DNA of 29,285 nucleotides from a virus. Location of the stretch: the IMG/VR virus record IMGVR_UViG_3300045452_000092, positions 1 to 29,285 of that record, one strand, 5' to 3'. The position numbers were made by a program, and so were the translations under genes. Positions 9,370 to 16,008 of the stretch are shown one piece after another. The notes under the pieces were generated by a model. The model did no database searches. It was not told where the DNA came from and saw only the letters and a program-made list of their open reading frames with translations. Each line of letters starts with the position of its first letter. Position 1 is the first letter of the stretch.

Positions 9370-11630
9370 CGGACACCGCCCGTCGGAAGGAAGCGGCGCT
9401 GCCCCGCCTCGCGCACGGTGTTGATGATGCGGCCCGGCAGTTCGGCCTGCAGTTGCTGAAGCTGGGCGTTTAGCCGCGCGATCGCCGCTGCATCAGCGCC
9501 GGTCGCATCGATGCTGATCGGAATGGACACGCTGGTGCCGCCGGGGCGGCTGCCCAGCAGCTTGCGGCTGTCAGGGTTGGACAGGATGCCGAGCCCGCCC
9601 GGCCCGGCAAAGGCAAGCTCGGGCCATTCCTCGCCCACCACCGCGAACTTGCCGGTGGGGATCATCCCGCCGCTGGCCTTGCCGCCCACGAACTTGCCCA
9701 TCATGACACCAAGCCCGCCACCACCACCGCCACCGCCGCCGCCACCGCCGCCGCCCAGGAACCCGCCAACGCTCCCGAACAGCATCCCGGCCAGCGGGCG
9801 CACGATCGCCTGCTGGATCGCGATCCGCAGCAGATCGGCGATGATCTGGTCGGCCACCCGGCTGAAGGCATCGCCGAGGCTCTCGGCTCCCATGATCGCG
9901 CGGGTCAGCCCGTCGTTGAGCGCCTCGAGCCCGTCGATCCGGATGCCCTCCAGCGCCTCGTTGATCATCGCCGGGGTGGCGTTGAGATGGCGCAGGTAGC
10001 GCTCGAACTCGGTTTCGTTCTGGCGGCCCACCGCCGCGCGGCGGGTGGTGGCCGTGGCATCCAGCGCATCGCGCGCGATCTGCGCCCGCTGGCGCTCGGC
10101 CTCGTTGGCGGTTTCGGACAGGATCACCGCATCGAGCCGCGCGCGCAGGTGCGCGTCCTCGGCCTCCAGCAGCCGCAGCGCGATCGCCTTGCGCTCGGCC
10201 TCGGTGTCGGCGAGAGCGAGCTGCATCCGCAGCGCCTCGGCCTGCGCGTTGAACTGTTCCTGCGCGAGCAGCTCGGCCTCGCGCTCGATCTGCATCATCC
10301 GCTCGCGCGCGATGATCTGGCCCTCGATCCCCTTGTTGGCCGAAAGGATGAGATTGCCCTGCGCATCGACCAGCGGCGCGATGCCGAGCAGCGCCTCGAT
10401 CTGGGCGATCAGCGCATCCTTGCGTTGACGGCCGAGATCGCTGCCCTCGACCTCGGCGATACGCTGCTCGCGCTCGAGATCGAGCAGCTGCTGCTGGATT
10501 GCGGCGCGCTCCTCGGCCCCGGTGGCGAGCTGGATCTGCGCTTGCAGGCTCTGGCGCTCGAGGTTGAAGCTCTGGTCCTCGAAGTCAGCCTGTTTCTTGT
10601 CCTCCGAGCGCTCGCGCGGGCCGCGCGCCTGGCGAGCCCTGCGCGTCCGCTGCGGACCGAAGATCGATCGCGCCGCCGCTTCGTCGCCGTTGAGCGCGGC
10701 CTGCGCGTCCTGGAACAGCCGCACGTTCTCGCCCTCGACTGCGAAACTGGTGATCGCCTGGGCGGCGCGGAAATAGGCATCCTGCGACAGCGTGCCCGCG
10801 TCCATCCGGGCGCGCAGCTGGGCCTCGGCGGCAGGCGCGGTCAGCCGGCCGCTGCGGAACAGCTCGACGATGCGCTGGCCGTTGTCGGCGCGGCTGATGC
10901 TGAGGCCGCCCCCCATCGTCCCTTCAAGCCGCAGATCGCCGAACCCGCCCTGGCTGATCGATTGCAGCTCGCCGCGCGCCGCCGCCTGGCGCTGCATCGC
11001 CCCCACCATCCCCGCCGCCGCCTGCGCCCGGGCCAGCGCCAGCAGCGCGGCCGACTGGGTGTTGATCTGCCCGGTTGTGCGATCGATCACCCCGCCCAGG
11101 ATCGCCTGCGCATCGCCCAGCTTGTCCGATGCGAACGCGACCGATTTGAGCGCATCCTCGGCCTCGAACAGCCTGCCGACAAACGGGGCGAGCACGATCG
11201 TCGCGGCGGTGAGCGCGATCCCCCAGGGGCCGCCCAGGAACGCCGCGAACCTGCTGGTCCCGCCGCTCATCATCTGCACCGCCTGGGTCACCTGCCCGAT
11301 CTGGCTGGCGAAGATCTGGGTCGGCCGCGCGCCCAGCGAATACATCGTGGCGATGTCGCCGAGCTGGAAGCTGAGCTGCTGCATCCCCTGCCGCTGCGCC
11401 CCGGCCGACTGGATGACGCGCTGCCCGGCCTGTTCGAAGCCCGTCCCCATCTGCGCCGCGCTGCGCCCGGTGGTGACCATTTCGGCGGCGAGCTGGGACG
11501 AACTGCCCTTGGTCCGGTCCAGCTGCGCGCCGAGCTGCTCGGCCTTGCCCTTGGCCTGCTCCACACCGCTGGAGAAGCCCGCATCGTTGGTGCGTAGATC
11601 GAGGAGCGCTTCGCCCAGCCTTTCAGACAT
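9366..11630 (-). CDS. Tail tape measure protein
   Basis: 754 residues. The ruler protein sets tail length and is injected ahead of DNA. The start is placed at MSERLGEALLDL (11630, GAGGAG upstream) rather than at a farther in-frame ATG inside the preceding gene. The N-terminus (DAGFSSGVEQAKGKAEQL) is typical of tape measure proteins; long Ala/Gln/Glu/Arg helices run from about 340 to 560; a hydrophobic stretch lies around 130-165 (FLGGPWGIALTAATIVLAPF). Near 640 there is a run of 14 glycines, then a KASGGMIPTGKFAVVGEEWPELAF segment of the kind found at the end of lambda-type and GTA-type tape measures. If the usual 0.15 nm per residue holds, the tail would be near 110 nm (inference). Confidence 0.92.
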   Translation of the reverse strand: MSERLGEALLDLRTNDAGFSSGVEQAKGKAEQLGAQLDRTKGSSSQLAAEMVTTGRSAAQMGTGFEQAGQRVIQSAGAQRQGMQQLSFQLGDIATMYSLGARPTQIFASQIGQVTQAVQMMSGGTSRFAAFLGGPWGIALTAATIVLAPFVGRLFEAEDALKSVAFASDKLGDAQAILGGVIDRTTGQINTQSAALLALARAQAAAGMVGAMQRQAAARGELQSISQGGFGDLRLEGTMGGGLSISRADNGQRIVELFRSGRLTAPAAEAQLRARMDAGTLSQDAYFRAAQAITSFAVEGENVRLFQDAQAALNGDEAAARSIFGPQRTRRARQARGPRERSEDKKQADFEDQSFNLERQSLQAQIQLATGAEERAAIQQQLLDLEREQRIAEVEGSDLGRQRKDALIAQIEALLGIAPLVDAQGNLILSANKGIEGQIIARERMMQIEREAELLAQEQFNAQAEALRMQLALADTEAERKAIALRLLEAEDAHLRARLDAVILSETANEAERQRAQIARDALDATATTRRAAVGRQNETEFERYLRHLNATPAMINEALEGIRIDGLEALNDGLTRAIMGAESLGDAFSRVADQIIADLLRIAIQQAIVRPLAGMLFGSVGGFLGGGGGGGGGGGGGGLGVMMGKFVGGKASGGMIPTGKFAVVGEEWPELAFAGPGGLGILSNPDSRKLLGSRPGGTSVSIPISIDATGADAAAIARLNAQLQQLQAELPGRIINTVREAGQRRFLPTGGVR
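9714..9755 (-). repeat. Glycine-codon run in tape measure gene
   Basis: Fourteen consecutive glycine codons (mostly GGC and GGT with one GGG), giving an uninterrupted poly-Gly linker in the tape measure protein. The mixed codons argue against a recent pure-trinucleotide expansion, but the tract could still vary in length between strains. Confidence 0.9.
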
Positions 11631-12105
11631 TGCCCAGCCACTCCTCGAGGTTATCGATAGCGGGCAGATCGCCGGCATTCGCGATGCCGATGCCCATGCC
11701 AGCCAGATCGGACGGATCGGCCTTCACCGGTGCCGGCGGCGGCGGCGGCGCTTCACCCGCAGCCTTGCTGCGCAGCGCATCGAGCTGCTGCTGGCGCTCC
11801 TCGAGCGCGGCCTGCGCCTCGATCTCGTCGCTGCCGCTTACTGGCTGCGCGAGCTGGTCGACACGGATGGCGGCCAGCATCTCTCCGGCTTCGAGACGAG
11901 GGATCATCCGCACATAGGCCCTCACCAGCGCGGCAGGAACCGCCTCCAGCCAGTCCTGCGCCCGGCCGCCGTAAAACCGCTGGAGCCGGGGGACGAGCTC
12001 GCCCCAGTCAAGCCGGGGATCGTCCCGGTCGCTGCTGTCATCGCTCCGGCCACCTTCAGCGTCGATCGCAGCCGGAGCGCGGTAAAAAGGTCGATGATCG
12101 CCCAT
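11623..12105 (-). CDS. Tail assembly chaperone, -1 frame part (T-like)
   Basis: The -1 frame relative to the chaperone gene just upstream. It encodes LVPRLQRFYGGRAQDWLEAVP, the core expected of tail assembly chaperone domains, followed by an acidic/Gln helix and a Pro-rich linker, and ends GDLPAIDNLEEWLGNV. There is an ATG at 12105 but no convincing ribosome site before it, so the part is probably made as a fusion after a -1 frameshift near 12090-12083. The fusion would be about 254 residues: 101 from the first frame plus 153 from this one. Stop overlaps the tape measure start by 8 bp. In lambda the equivalent GT fusion binds the tape measure and recruits tube subunits. Confidence 0.8.
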   Translation of the reverse strand: MGDHRPFYRAPAAIDAEGGRSDDSSDRDDPRLDWGELVPRLQRFYGGRAQDWLEAVPAALVRAYVRMIPRLEAGEMLAAIRVDQLAQPVSGSDEIEAQAALEERQQQLDALRSKAAGEAPPPPPAPVKADPSDLAGMGIGIANAGDLPAIDNLEEWLGNV

Positions 12106-12386
12106 CGCTGCGTGCCCGGCAGCTTGGCGAACAGCTCATCGGAGATACCGACACAGATCTTGCGGGCAACCGTAGCGACCAGCTGCTCGAGCTCCTGCTC
12201 GGCATCCTTGCCGGACTGGGAGGTGAGCTCATCGAGCCGTCGCCCCCACACGCCGAAACGGTGACTTTCGATGACGCTCAGCTCCTCCGGGTTGAGGATA
12301 TCCACCCGCACACCGTCGATGGCGATGAAGGGCCGCGCGACGAACGTATCGAGATCGAGCAGGGGCTTGTTGGTTGGCTCGGTCAT
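11922..12386 (-). CDS. Tail assembly chaperone, 0 frame (G-like)
   Basis: 154 residues if read to its own stop. Start MTEPTNKPLLDLDTF at 12386 has a strong GGAGGA site. The first 100 residues (IDGVRVDILNPEELSVIE, later FAKLPGTQRWAIIDLF) look like a phage tail tube assembly chaperone. After about residue 101 the composition changes to Ser/Gly/Arg-rich filler that is the shadow of the conserved FYGG motif in the neighbouring frame. This is what a G/GT frameshift pair looks like: the short form is made without slippage and the long form by slippage. It lies between tail tube and tape measure genes, the standard place. Confidence 0.85.
   Translation of the reverse strand: MTEPTNKPLLDLDTFVARPFIAIDGVRVDILNPEELSVIESHRFGVWGRRLDELTSQSGKDAEQELEQLVATVARKICVGISDELFAKLPGTQRWAIIDLFTALRLRSTLKVAGAMTAATGTIPGLTGASSSPGSSGFTAAGRRTGWRRFLPRW
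12083..12090 (-). other. Candidate -1 frameshift site CCTTTTTA
   Basis: On the minus strand the 0-frame codons GAC CTT TTT ACC contain five consecutive T. A Phe tRNA on TTT can slip back one base and still pair perfectly, after which TAC is read and translation enters the frame carrying the FYGG motif. It is not a canonical X-XXY-YYZ heptamer, so the exact slip point is inference. Confidence 0.5.
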
Positions 12387-12399
12387 GACCGTCCTCCGA

Positions 12400-13002
12400 T
12401 CAGACCGCCGGCAGGTGCGCGGCGAGGATGTAGCCGAAGCGCTCCTGCGCGTTCGTGGCGGCCAGATGCTCGAGTGCCTCGAACTGCAACGCAAGCGCCG
12501 CGCCCGTGCCGCCCTTCCGGAAGACCGGCGCCGGCGCACCCGACTGGAAGCACCGCGGGATACAGTACTGCATGGCCAGAGCCTCGTTGTAGGGAGACAG
12601 GCCGCGCGCGAGCAGGGCATACTCGCGGGTCACGCCGACATCCTCGGAGAGGCCGATGCGCTTGGTGCCTGGCTGTCCGGAGGCCGGCGCCACGGTGGTG
12701 ACGGTGTTGCCATTGAGCGCGAGCTGGTACTGCTCGAGCGTGAGGTCGAGCAGGGTGACGCCGAACATCAGGTCCTCTTCCGAGAGGAAGGCCTTGACCG
12801 GACCGCTCGATCCGGCCGTGCGGACCTTGTCGTAAGCCTTGCTGTGCGTGACGGTGATCCCGCCGTTCTCGTAGCTGCGATCGCCGTTGCTGCCGATGCG
12901 GGTCCAGCCCACGCCGGGGGCAGCGGCGATGGTCGGAAATGCGGTGCCAACCGGGGCAACCCAGAGGGTGAGCGGGGCACCGATGATTTCAAAGGGGGTC
13001 AT
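12400..13002 (-). CDS. Major tail tube protein
   Basis: 200 residues, a typical size for long-tail tube subunits. It begins MTPFEIIGAPLTLWVAPVGT and contains the sequence WTRIGSNGDRSYENGGITVTHS, the pattern of tail tube proteins in which an early beta-hairpin is followed by an 'ENGG/T' turn. The rest alternates strands and short helices (LLDLTLEQYQLALNGN). It follows the tail terminator gene and precedes the chaperone pair, the usual order. ATG start with AGGAG; the upstream stop is 6 bp away. No baseplate or sheath gene is seen, which fits a non-contractile tail. Confidence 0.85.
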   Translation of the reverse strand: MTPFEIIGAPLTLWVAPVGTAFPTIAAAPGVGWTRIGSNGDRSYENGGITVTHSKAYDKVRTAGSSGPVKAFLSEEDLMFGVTLLDLTLEQYQLALNGNTVTTVAPASGQPGTKRIGLSEDVGVTREYALLARGLSPYNEALAMQYCIPRCFQSGAPAPVFRKGGTGAALALQFEALEHLAATNAQERFGYILAAHLPAV

Positions 13003-13008
13003 TGCTGG

Positions 13009-13440
13009 TTACTCCTCGATTTTCAGCAGGCCGTGCATGACCTGGAAGGACTGGAACTGGCGGGGCCACTCGGTGTCGGGTTCGCGGCCAGACAGGCGGC
13101 CGCTGGCGGGATTAGCCCAGTGGATCAGGCACCCGGCATGGATCGAACGGCGTAGGGACCGAAGAGCGTAGAAGATGGCGCCCATCAGGCGGGTCGCCTC
13201 GCGCGGGGTAGGACCGAAGGCGAAGACATCGACCCGCTGCGTATCGTGCTCGACGTAGCTCTCGCCGGTCAGCGAAACGCCGCCCGAAGCCTTCACCACG
13301 AAGGCGTGGAGCGGCATGGAAGCGGCCTCGCGCGCGGGGAGCTCGCCGCCGAAGCCGCGCCCTTCGACCATCGCCGCGACAAAGGCGTCGGCCTTCAGGA
13401 ACGCGACCAACCCGCCTTCAAGATCGGCCATCTCAGGCAT
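13009..13440 (-). CDS. Tail terminator / tail completion protein (DUF3168-like)
   Basis: 143 residues from the ATG at 13440 (GGGAGG upstream); this start overlaps the previous stop by 8 bp and was preferred to a longer reading. The pattern LVAFLKADAFVAAMVEGR at the N-terminus, the beta-strands SMPLHAFVVKA and QRVDVFAFG, and the helix TRLMGAIFYALRSL fit the tail terminator fold that caps the tail tube and joins it to the head connector. Placement between the HK97 gp10-like and tube genes supports this. Family name is from layout and pattern, not a search. Confidence 0.72.
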   Translation of the reverse strand: MPEMADLEGGLVAFLKADAFVAAMVEGRGFGGELPAREAASMPLHAFVVKASGGVSLTGESYVEHDTQRVDVFAFGPTPREATRLMGAIFYALRSLRRSIHAGCLIHWANPASGRLSGREPDTEWPRQFQSFQVMHGLLKIEE

Positions 13441-13888
13441 CACTCGGACCTCCCTGAGAAGCGCCTGAGGCGCGTTCAAAGGCCGCGCGGATTTTGCCCG
13501 CGAGCTTGGGATAGATCGCGTCGGCGGCCGGGCGCAGGTAGGGGCGCGCGGGGATGCGCACGCTCTTGACGAAGCGGAAGGTGCCGTCGGGCTGCGGGAT
13601 CTTGAGCGCCCTGGCCCGCACCGGCACGATCACGCCGCCCAGCTCGTGGATCAGCGCGTAGCGGACATCGGTGCTGCCCCAGGTGCCGACCACCCCGGCC
13701 GCATCCTCGCGGGCAGGCTCGACAATGTTGATCGACGCTTCGAGCCTGCCCTGGCGGTTCTGCCAGGTGTGATTGTTCCGTGCGTGCTGGGCCGCCTCGG
13801 ACATCGTGGCGTTGATGCCGAGCTTCTGCGCCTCGCGCATCCGGCGGGTGATCGCCGCGCCGTCCCAGCGCAGGGATTGCGAGGTCAT
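13433..13888 (-). CDS. HK97 gp10-like head-tail joining protein
   Basis: 151 residues. The pattern with an N-terminal helix (ITRRMREAQKLGINATMSEAA), a beta-turn with GRLEASINI, the ALIHELGG motif, and the late RPYLRPAADAIYPKLAGKI helix is the classic signature of HK97 gp10-like proteins of the head-tail interface. ALxHElGG plus R-P-F/Y-L-x-P is the most recognisable part. It overlaps a 17-codon reading frame upstream by ATGA and the tail terminator gene downstream by 8 bp. Confidence 0.88.
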   Translation of the reverse strand: MTSQSLRWDGAAITRRMREAQKLGINATMSEAAQHARNNHTWQNRQGRLEASINIVEPAREDAAGVVGTWGSTDVRYALIHELGGVIVPVRARALKIPQPDGTFRFVKSVRIPARPYLRPAADAIYPKLAGKIRAAFERASGASQGGPSDA

Positions 13889-13938
13889 GGCCGCACCACC
13901 TCGGGCAGCGCAGCGGCAGGTGCGACAAGCAGCACCAT
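13885..13938 (-). CDS. Possible 17-codon minigene between head-tail genes
   Basis: An ATG-started frame encoding MVLLVAPAAALPEVVRP that begins in a TAATG overlap with the head closure gene stop and ends in an ATGA overlap with the gp10-like gene. It fills the gap exactly, so it could keep ribosomes moving between the two genes whether or not the peptide has a function. The peptide is too short to identify. Could be chance. Confidence 0.35.
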   Translation of the reverse strand: MVLLVAPAAALPEVVRP

Positions 13939-14285
13939 TACCCGATCCTCAGCAGCGCGGCTTCGCGGTGGGTGTGCTTGAACTGCACCGGCCCCTCGAC
14001 CCTGAGGCGGCCGGCGATGATCGTGCGGCCGTTCCGATCAACCACCCCGGTGATTTCGTCGCCCGGCGCAAGGTCCGCGCCCAGCGCGATCATGATCCGC
14101 AAATCCTCGATCTGGGCGGTCTTCATCCCGTCGCGCAGCTCGCGCGCGGCGGGCGAATAGACGAAGCACGCCAGCGCCGGGTGCAGCTCGGTGAAGACGG
14201 GCGCAGCCGCGCCGCCCCAGCTGTCTTGGGCGGTGGCGGTGTTGCGCACGACCCGCGCGAGCATGGTGAGGCGGCCCGCGATCAT
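13938..14285 (-). CDS. Head closure / head-tail adaptor protein
   Basis: 115 residues. Begins MIAGRLTMLARVVRNTATAQDSWGG and contains ALACFVYSPAARELRDG and later GDEITGVVDRNGRTIIAGRLRVEG. This order (N-terminal strand, W-containing loop, a strand with VxP, 'ARE' helix, then a GRTI strand) is that of head closure proteins of the phage head-tail joining family (HK97 gp7, SPP1 gp16 type). It lies directly before the gp10-like gene, as expected. ATGA overlap with the small membrane protein upstream. Confidence 0.75.
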   Translation of the reverse strand: MIAGRLTMLARVVRNTATAQDSWGGAAAPVFTELHPALACFVYSPAARELRDGMKTAQIEDLRIMIALGADLAPGDEITGVVDRNGRTIIAGRLRVEGPVQFKHTHREAALLRIG

Positions 14286-14488
14286 GCGCCGCGCGCCCGG
14301 CGGATCAGCGCGACGATCCCGTCGATCGCCATCATCAGCGCAAACAGGATCAGCGCGGGCAGCCAGAAGACGACGACCAGCGCGGCCCCGCCCAGGCGCG
14401 CCCGGAACGGCGCGTCGCCGGACACGGCGAACATGCCGGCACCCAGCGCCAGAGACACCACGAGATAAAGGCCTTCGAGCCAGCTCAC
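14282..14488 (-). CDS. Small two-span membrane protein
   Basis: 68 residues with two hydrophobic stretches, about 6-22 (GLYLVVSLALGAGMFAV) and 34-60 (ALVVVFWLPALILFALMMAI), and a short basic C-terminal tail (RRARGA). It sits in the head-tail joining block joined by overlapping stops on both sides, GTG start. A membrane protein here is unusual; possible roles are a holin-like or superinfection-related function, but the sequence shows only membrane topology. Confidence 0.7.
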   Translation of the reverse strand: MSWLEGLYLVVSLALGAGMFAVSGDAPFRARLGGAALVVVFWLPALILFALMMAIDGIVALIRRARGA

Positions 14489-15060
14489 GCCATCACCATC
14501 CCGCGCCGGTCTTCCAGCGCCTGCAGGATCGCCTCGCGATCGGCGGCAATGTCGCCCGACAGCGTCATCTGGTAATCGCCCGCCCGCTCGCTGCGCAGCG
14601 CGCCGCGATAGCTCAGATCGAGCGCGATCAGCTTGATCGTCACCTCGTCGCGCGCCGCCGCGAGGCCGACGGGCGTGTAATCGACCCGCACCAGCGGGGC
14701 CCAGTGGTCGCGCGCATTCGGCCCGCCGGTCAGCCGCTGGAGCGTGCGCCCGCCGTGCAGCACCCGGAAATCGGCGGAGGCGAGCACGGTTTCGTGACCG
14801 GCAAGGCCGGAGTTGCCCGGGTCGATCTCGGTCACGCTGATCGGCTGCGCGGTGTCGGCCGGGCGCAGCAGGCGCAGGGTGGTGTTGAAGCGCGAGGCCG
14901 GATCGGCCGGATCGCCCAGCTGCACGCTGATCGGCCCCGCCGCGCCGAAGCGCGCGTCAAGCTCGGCCGCGATGCCGGCGATCATGGCCAGAAGCTCGCT
15001 GTCGGGCAGATCGCTCGGCACCCGCAGCCTGACCCGGTTGAGGAGGGCGGGGTTGCTCAT
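14485..15060 (-). CDS. Putative head-tail connector protein
   Basis: 191 residues. The N-terminus LLNRVRLRVPSDLPDSELLAMIAGIAAELDARFG is a helical pair like the start of head-tail connector (gp6-like) proteins, which form a ring beneath the portal. The C-terminal two thirds are beta-rich with several conserved-looking turns. Position upstream of the head closure gene supports this. It is longer than the usual 90-110 residue connectors, so an extra domain may be fused. No catalytic or metal-binding motif is seen. Confidence 0.6.
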   Translation of the reverse strand: MSNPALLNRVRLRVPSDLPDSELLAMIAGIAAELDARFGAAGPISVQLGDPADPASRFNTTLRLLRPADTAQPISVTEIDPGNSGLAGHETVLASADFRVLHGGRTLQRLTGGPNARDHWAPLVRVDYTPVGLAAARDEVTIKLIALDLSYRGALRSERAGDYQMTLSGDIAADREAILQALEDRRGMVMA

Positions 15061-15299
15061 CAGGCGGCTTTCTGCTCGGCAACCGGCGCGGGCGCGCTCT
15101 CAGCGCCCGCAGCCGCCGCGAGCGGCATCTCGGTGACCAGCAGATCGAAGCCGGGCGGCAGGGCGAACTCCTGCGCGCAGTGCGGCGGAAGCTGGGCGAT
15201 CTCGGTGAACGGGACCTCGGGCACCGGATCGCTGTCGCGCGGGTAGATCAGCACGATCGCGGTGGCCTCTTCGGTGACGATGCGGACGCGCGTTGCCAC
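15060..15299 (-). CDS. Small hypothetical head-module protein
   Basis: 79 residues, GTG start with AAGGA upstream. Two beta-like stretches (ATAIVLIYPRD and FDLLVTEM) flank a Pro-rich middle, and the C-terminus is Ala/Pro-rich. No family recognised. Located in the capsid-to-connector interval, overlapping the next gene by one base (TGATG). Could be a minor head component. Confidence 0.65.
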   Translation of the reverse strand: MATRVRIVTEEATAIVLIYPRDSDPVPEVPFTEIAQLPPHCAQEFALPPGFDLLVTEMPLAAAAGAESAPAPVAEQKAA

Positions 15300-15302
15300 G
15301 GC

Positions 15303-15587
15303 TCAGGCGTCCTTGGTCTCGGCGGGGGCGGCGGCCTTGTTGGCGGGCGTGCGCTTGGGCTTGGTCGCGGGCGCGGGGGCGGCCTTTTCGGCGCGCTCGG
15401 CCTTGTTTCCAGCGGCGGGCCGGGGCAGTGCGCCCCCGACCAGGCCGAACTTCTCGGCCATCTCCGGCGGGATTTCGTCGCCTTGGGCAGCGTAAAGGAA
15501 GGCCGCGCGCGCATCGCCTTCGCCAACCAGCGCCTGCTTGTCGGCGGTGAGGAACAGCTGCTGGGCGGCGATCACGTTCTGGGTCAT
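15303..15587 (-). CDS. Small hypothetical protein with basic Ala/Pro tail
   Basis: 94 residues from ATG at 15587, preceded by AAGGAG. The first half is helical (MTQNVIAAQQLFLTADKQALV), followed by EIPPEMAEKFGLVGG, a short motif common in small phage head-module proteins; the last 35 residues alternate Lys, Ala and Pro (PATKPKRTPANKAA), a disordered basic tail that could touch DNA. A GTG at 15617 in the same frame overlaps the previous stop and is an alternative start. Function unknown. Confidence 0.7.
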   Translation of the reverse strand: MTQNVIAAQQLFLTADKQALVGEGDARAAFLYAAQGDEIPPEMAEKFGLVGGALPRPAAGNKAERAEKAAPAPATKPKRTPANKAAAPAETKDA

Positions 15588-15613
15588 GGACAGGGGCTCC
15601 TTGTTGAAACGGA

Positions 15614-15871
15614 TCACTGGGCCTGCGCCCAGGTGACCACCAGCCAGCTGCCGGTGGTGTCGACGGTGGCCATCGCGATCCGGCCGACGCTGCCTGCGGG
15701 GATCGAGGCATTGGCAAAGCGATCGGTGCGGGCGAGCGCGGCGGTCATCTGGGTGACCGCGATCAGCTGGTCGCCGGCGCGGATGCCATCGACCGGGATG
15801 TTGCCGATCGGCCCGCCGCGAACGACGGCGGTGGCAACGGTGCGCGGGAAGCCGGACTGGGTGACGGACAT
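15614..15871 (-). CDS. Small beta-rich head protein, possible decoration protein
   Basis: 85 residues, start MSVTQSGF at 15871 with AGGAG. Almost entirely short strands and turns (TVATAVVRGGPIGNIPVDGI, RIAMATVD, SWLVVTWAQ), no long helix, no Cys. It is the first gene after the major capsid protein, where many phages encode a capsid decoration or stabilisation protein; that role is inference. It is separated from the capsid gene by 137 bp holding two strong hairpins, suggesting its expression is set separately from capsid. Confidence 0.7.
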   Translation of the reverse strand: MSVTQSGFPRTVATAVVRGGPIGNIPVDGIRAGDQLIAVTQMTAALARTDRFANASIPAGSVGRIAMATVDTTGSWLVVTWAQAQ

Positions 15872-15930
15872 GGGAACTCTCCTGAAGGGGCTTGCCGGGC
15901 AGCTCTCAAAGGAAAGCGGCCGGGAAAGCC

Positions 15931-15998
15931 GGGGCCGGTCAAACGGGATTGGGCGACCGGCCCCGCAGGGATCGGCCGGGCTCAAGCTTGCCCGGCCG
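15931..15998 (-). terminator. Tandem perfect hairpins after the capsid gene
   Basis: Two perfect inverted repeats lie in the 137-bp gap: 15973-15981 pairs with 15990-15998 (9 bp, 8-nt loop), and 15931-15940 pairs with 15955-15964 (10 bp, 14-nt loop). The first begins 11 bases after the capsid stop. There is no clear U tract on the minus strand, so they may reduce rather than end read-through, or protect the 3' end of capsid mRNA. Confidence 0.6.
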
Positions 15999-16008
15999 GG
16001 AGAGACGG

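Noticed and set aside
9987-11597. A 536-codon plus-strand open frame opposite the tape measure gene
   Set aside because: Repetitive Leu/Arg/Ala composition with no recognisable family; shadow of a strongly supported gene.
2326-15060. Gene transfer agent cluster
   Set aside because: The tail order resembles GTAs, but transposase, MuB, GemA, Mor, Gam, Mu-type terminase and lysis genes in the same array identify a transposable phage.
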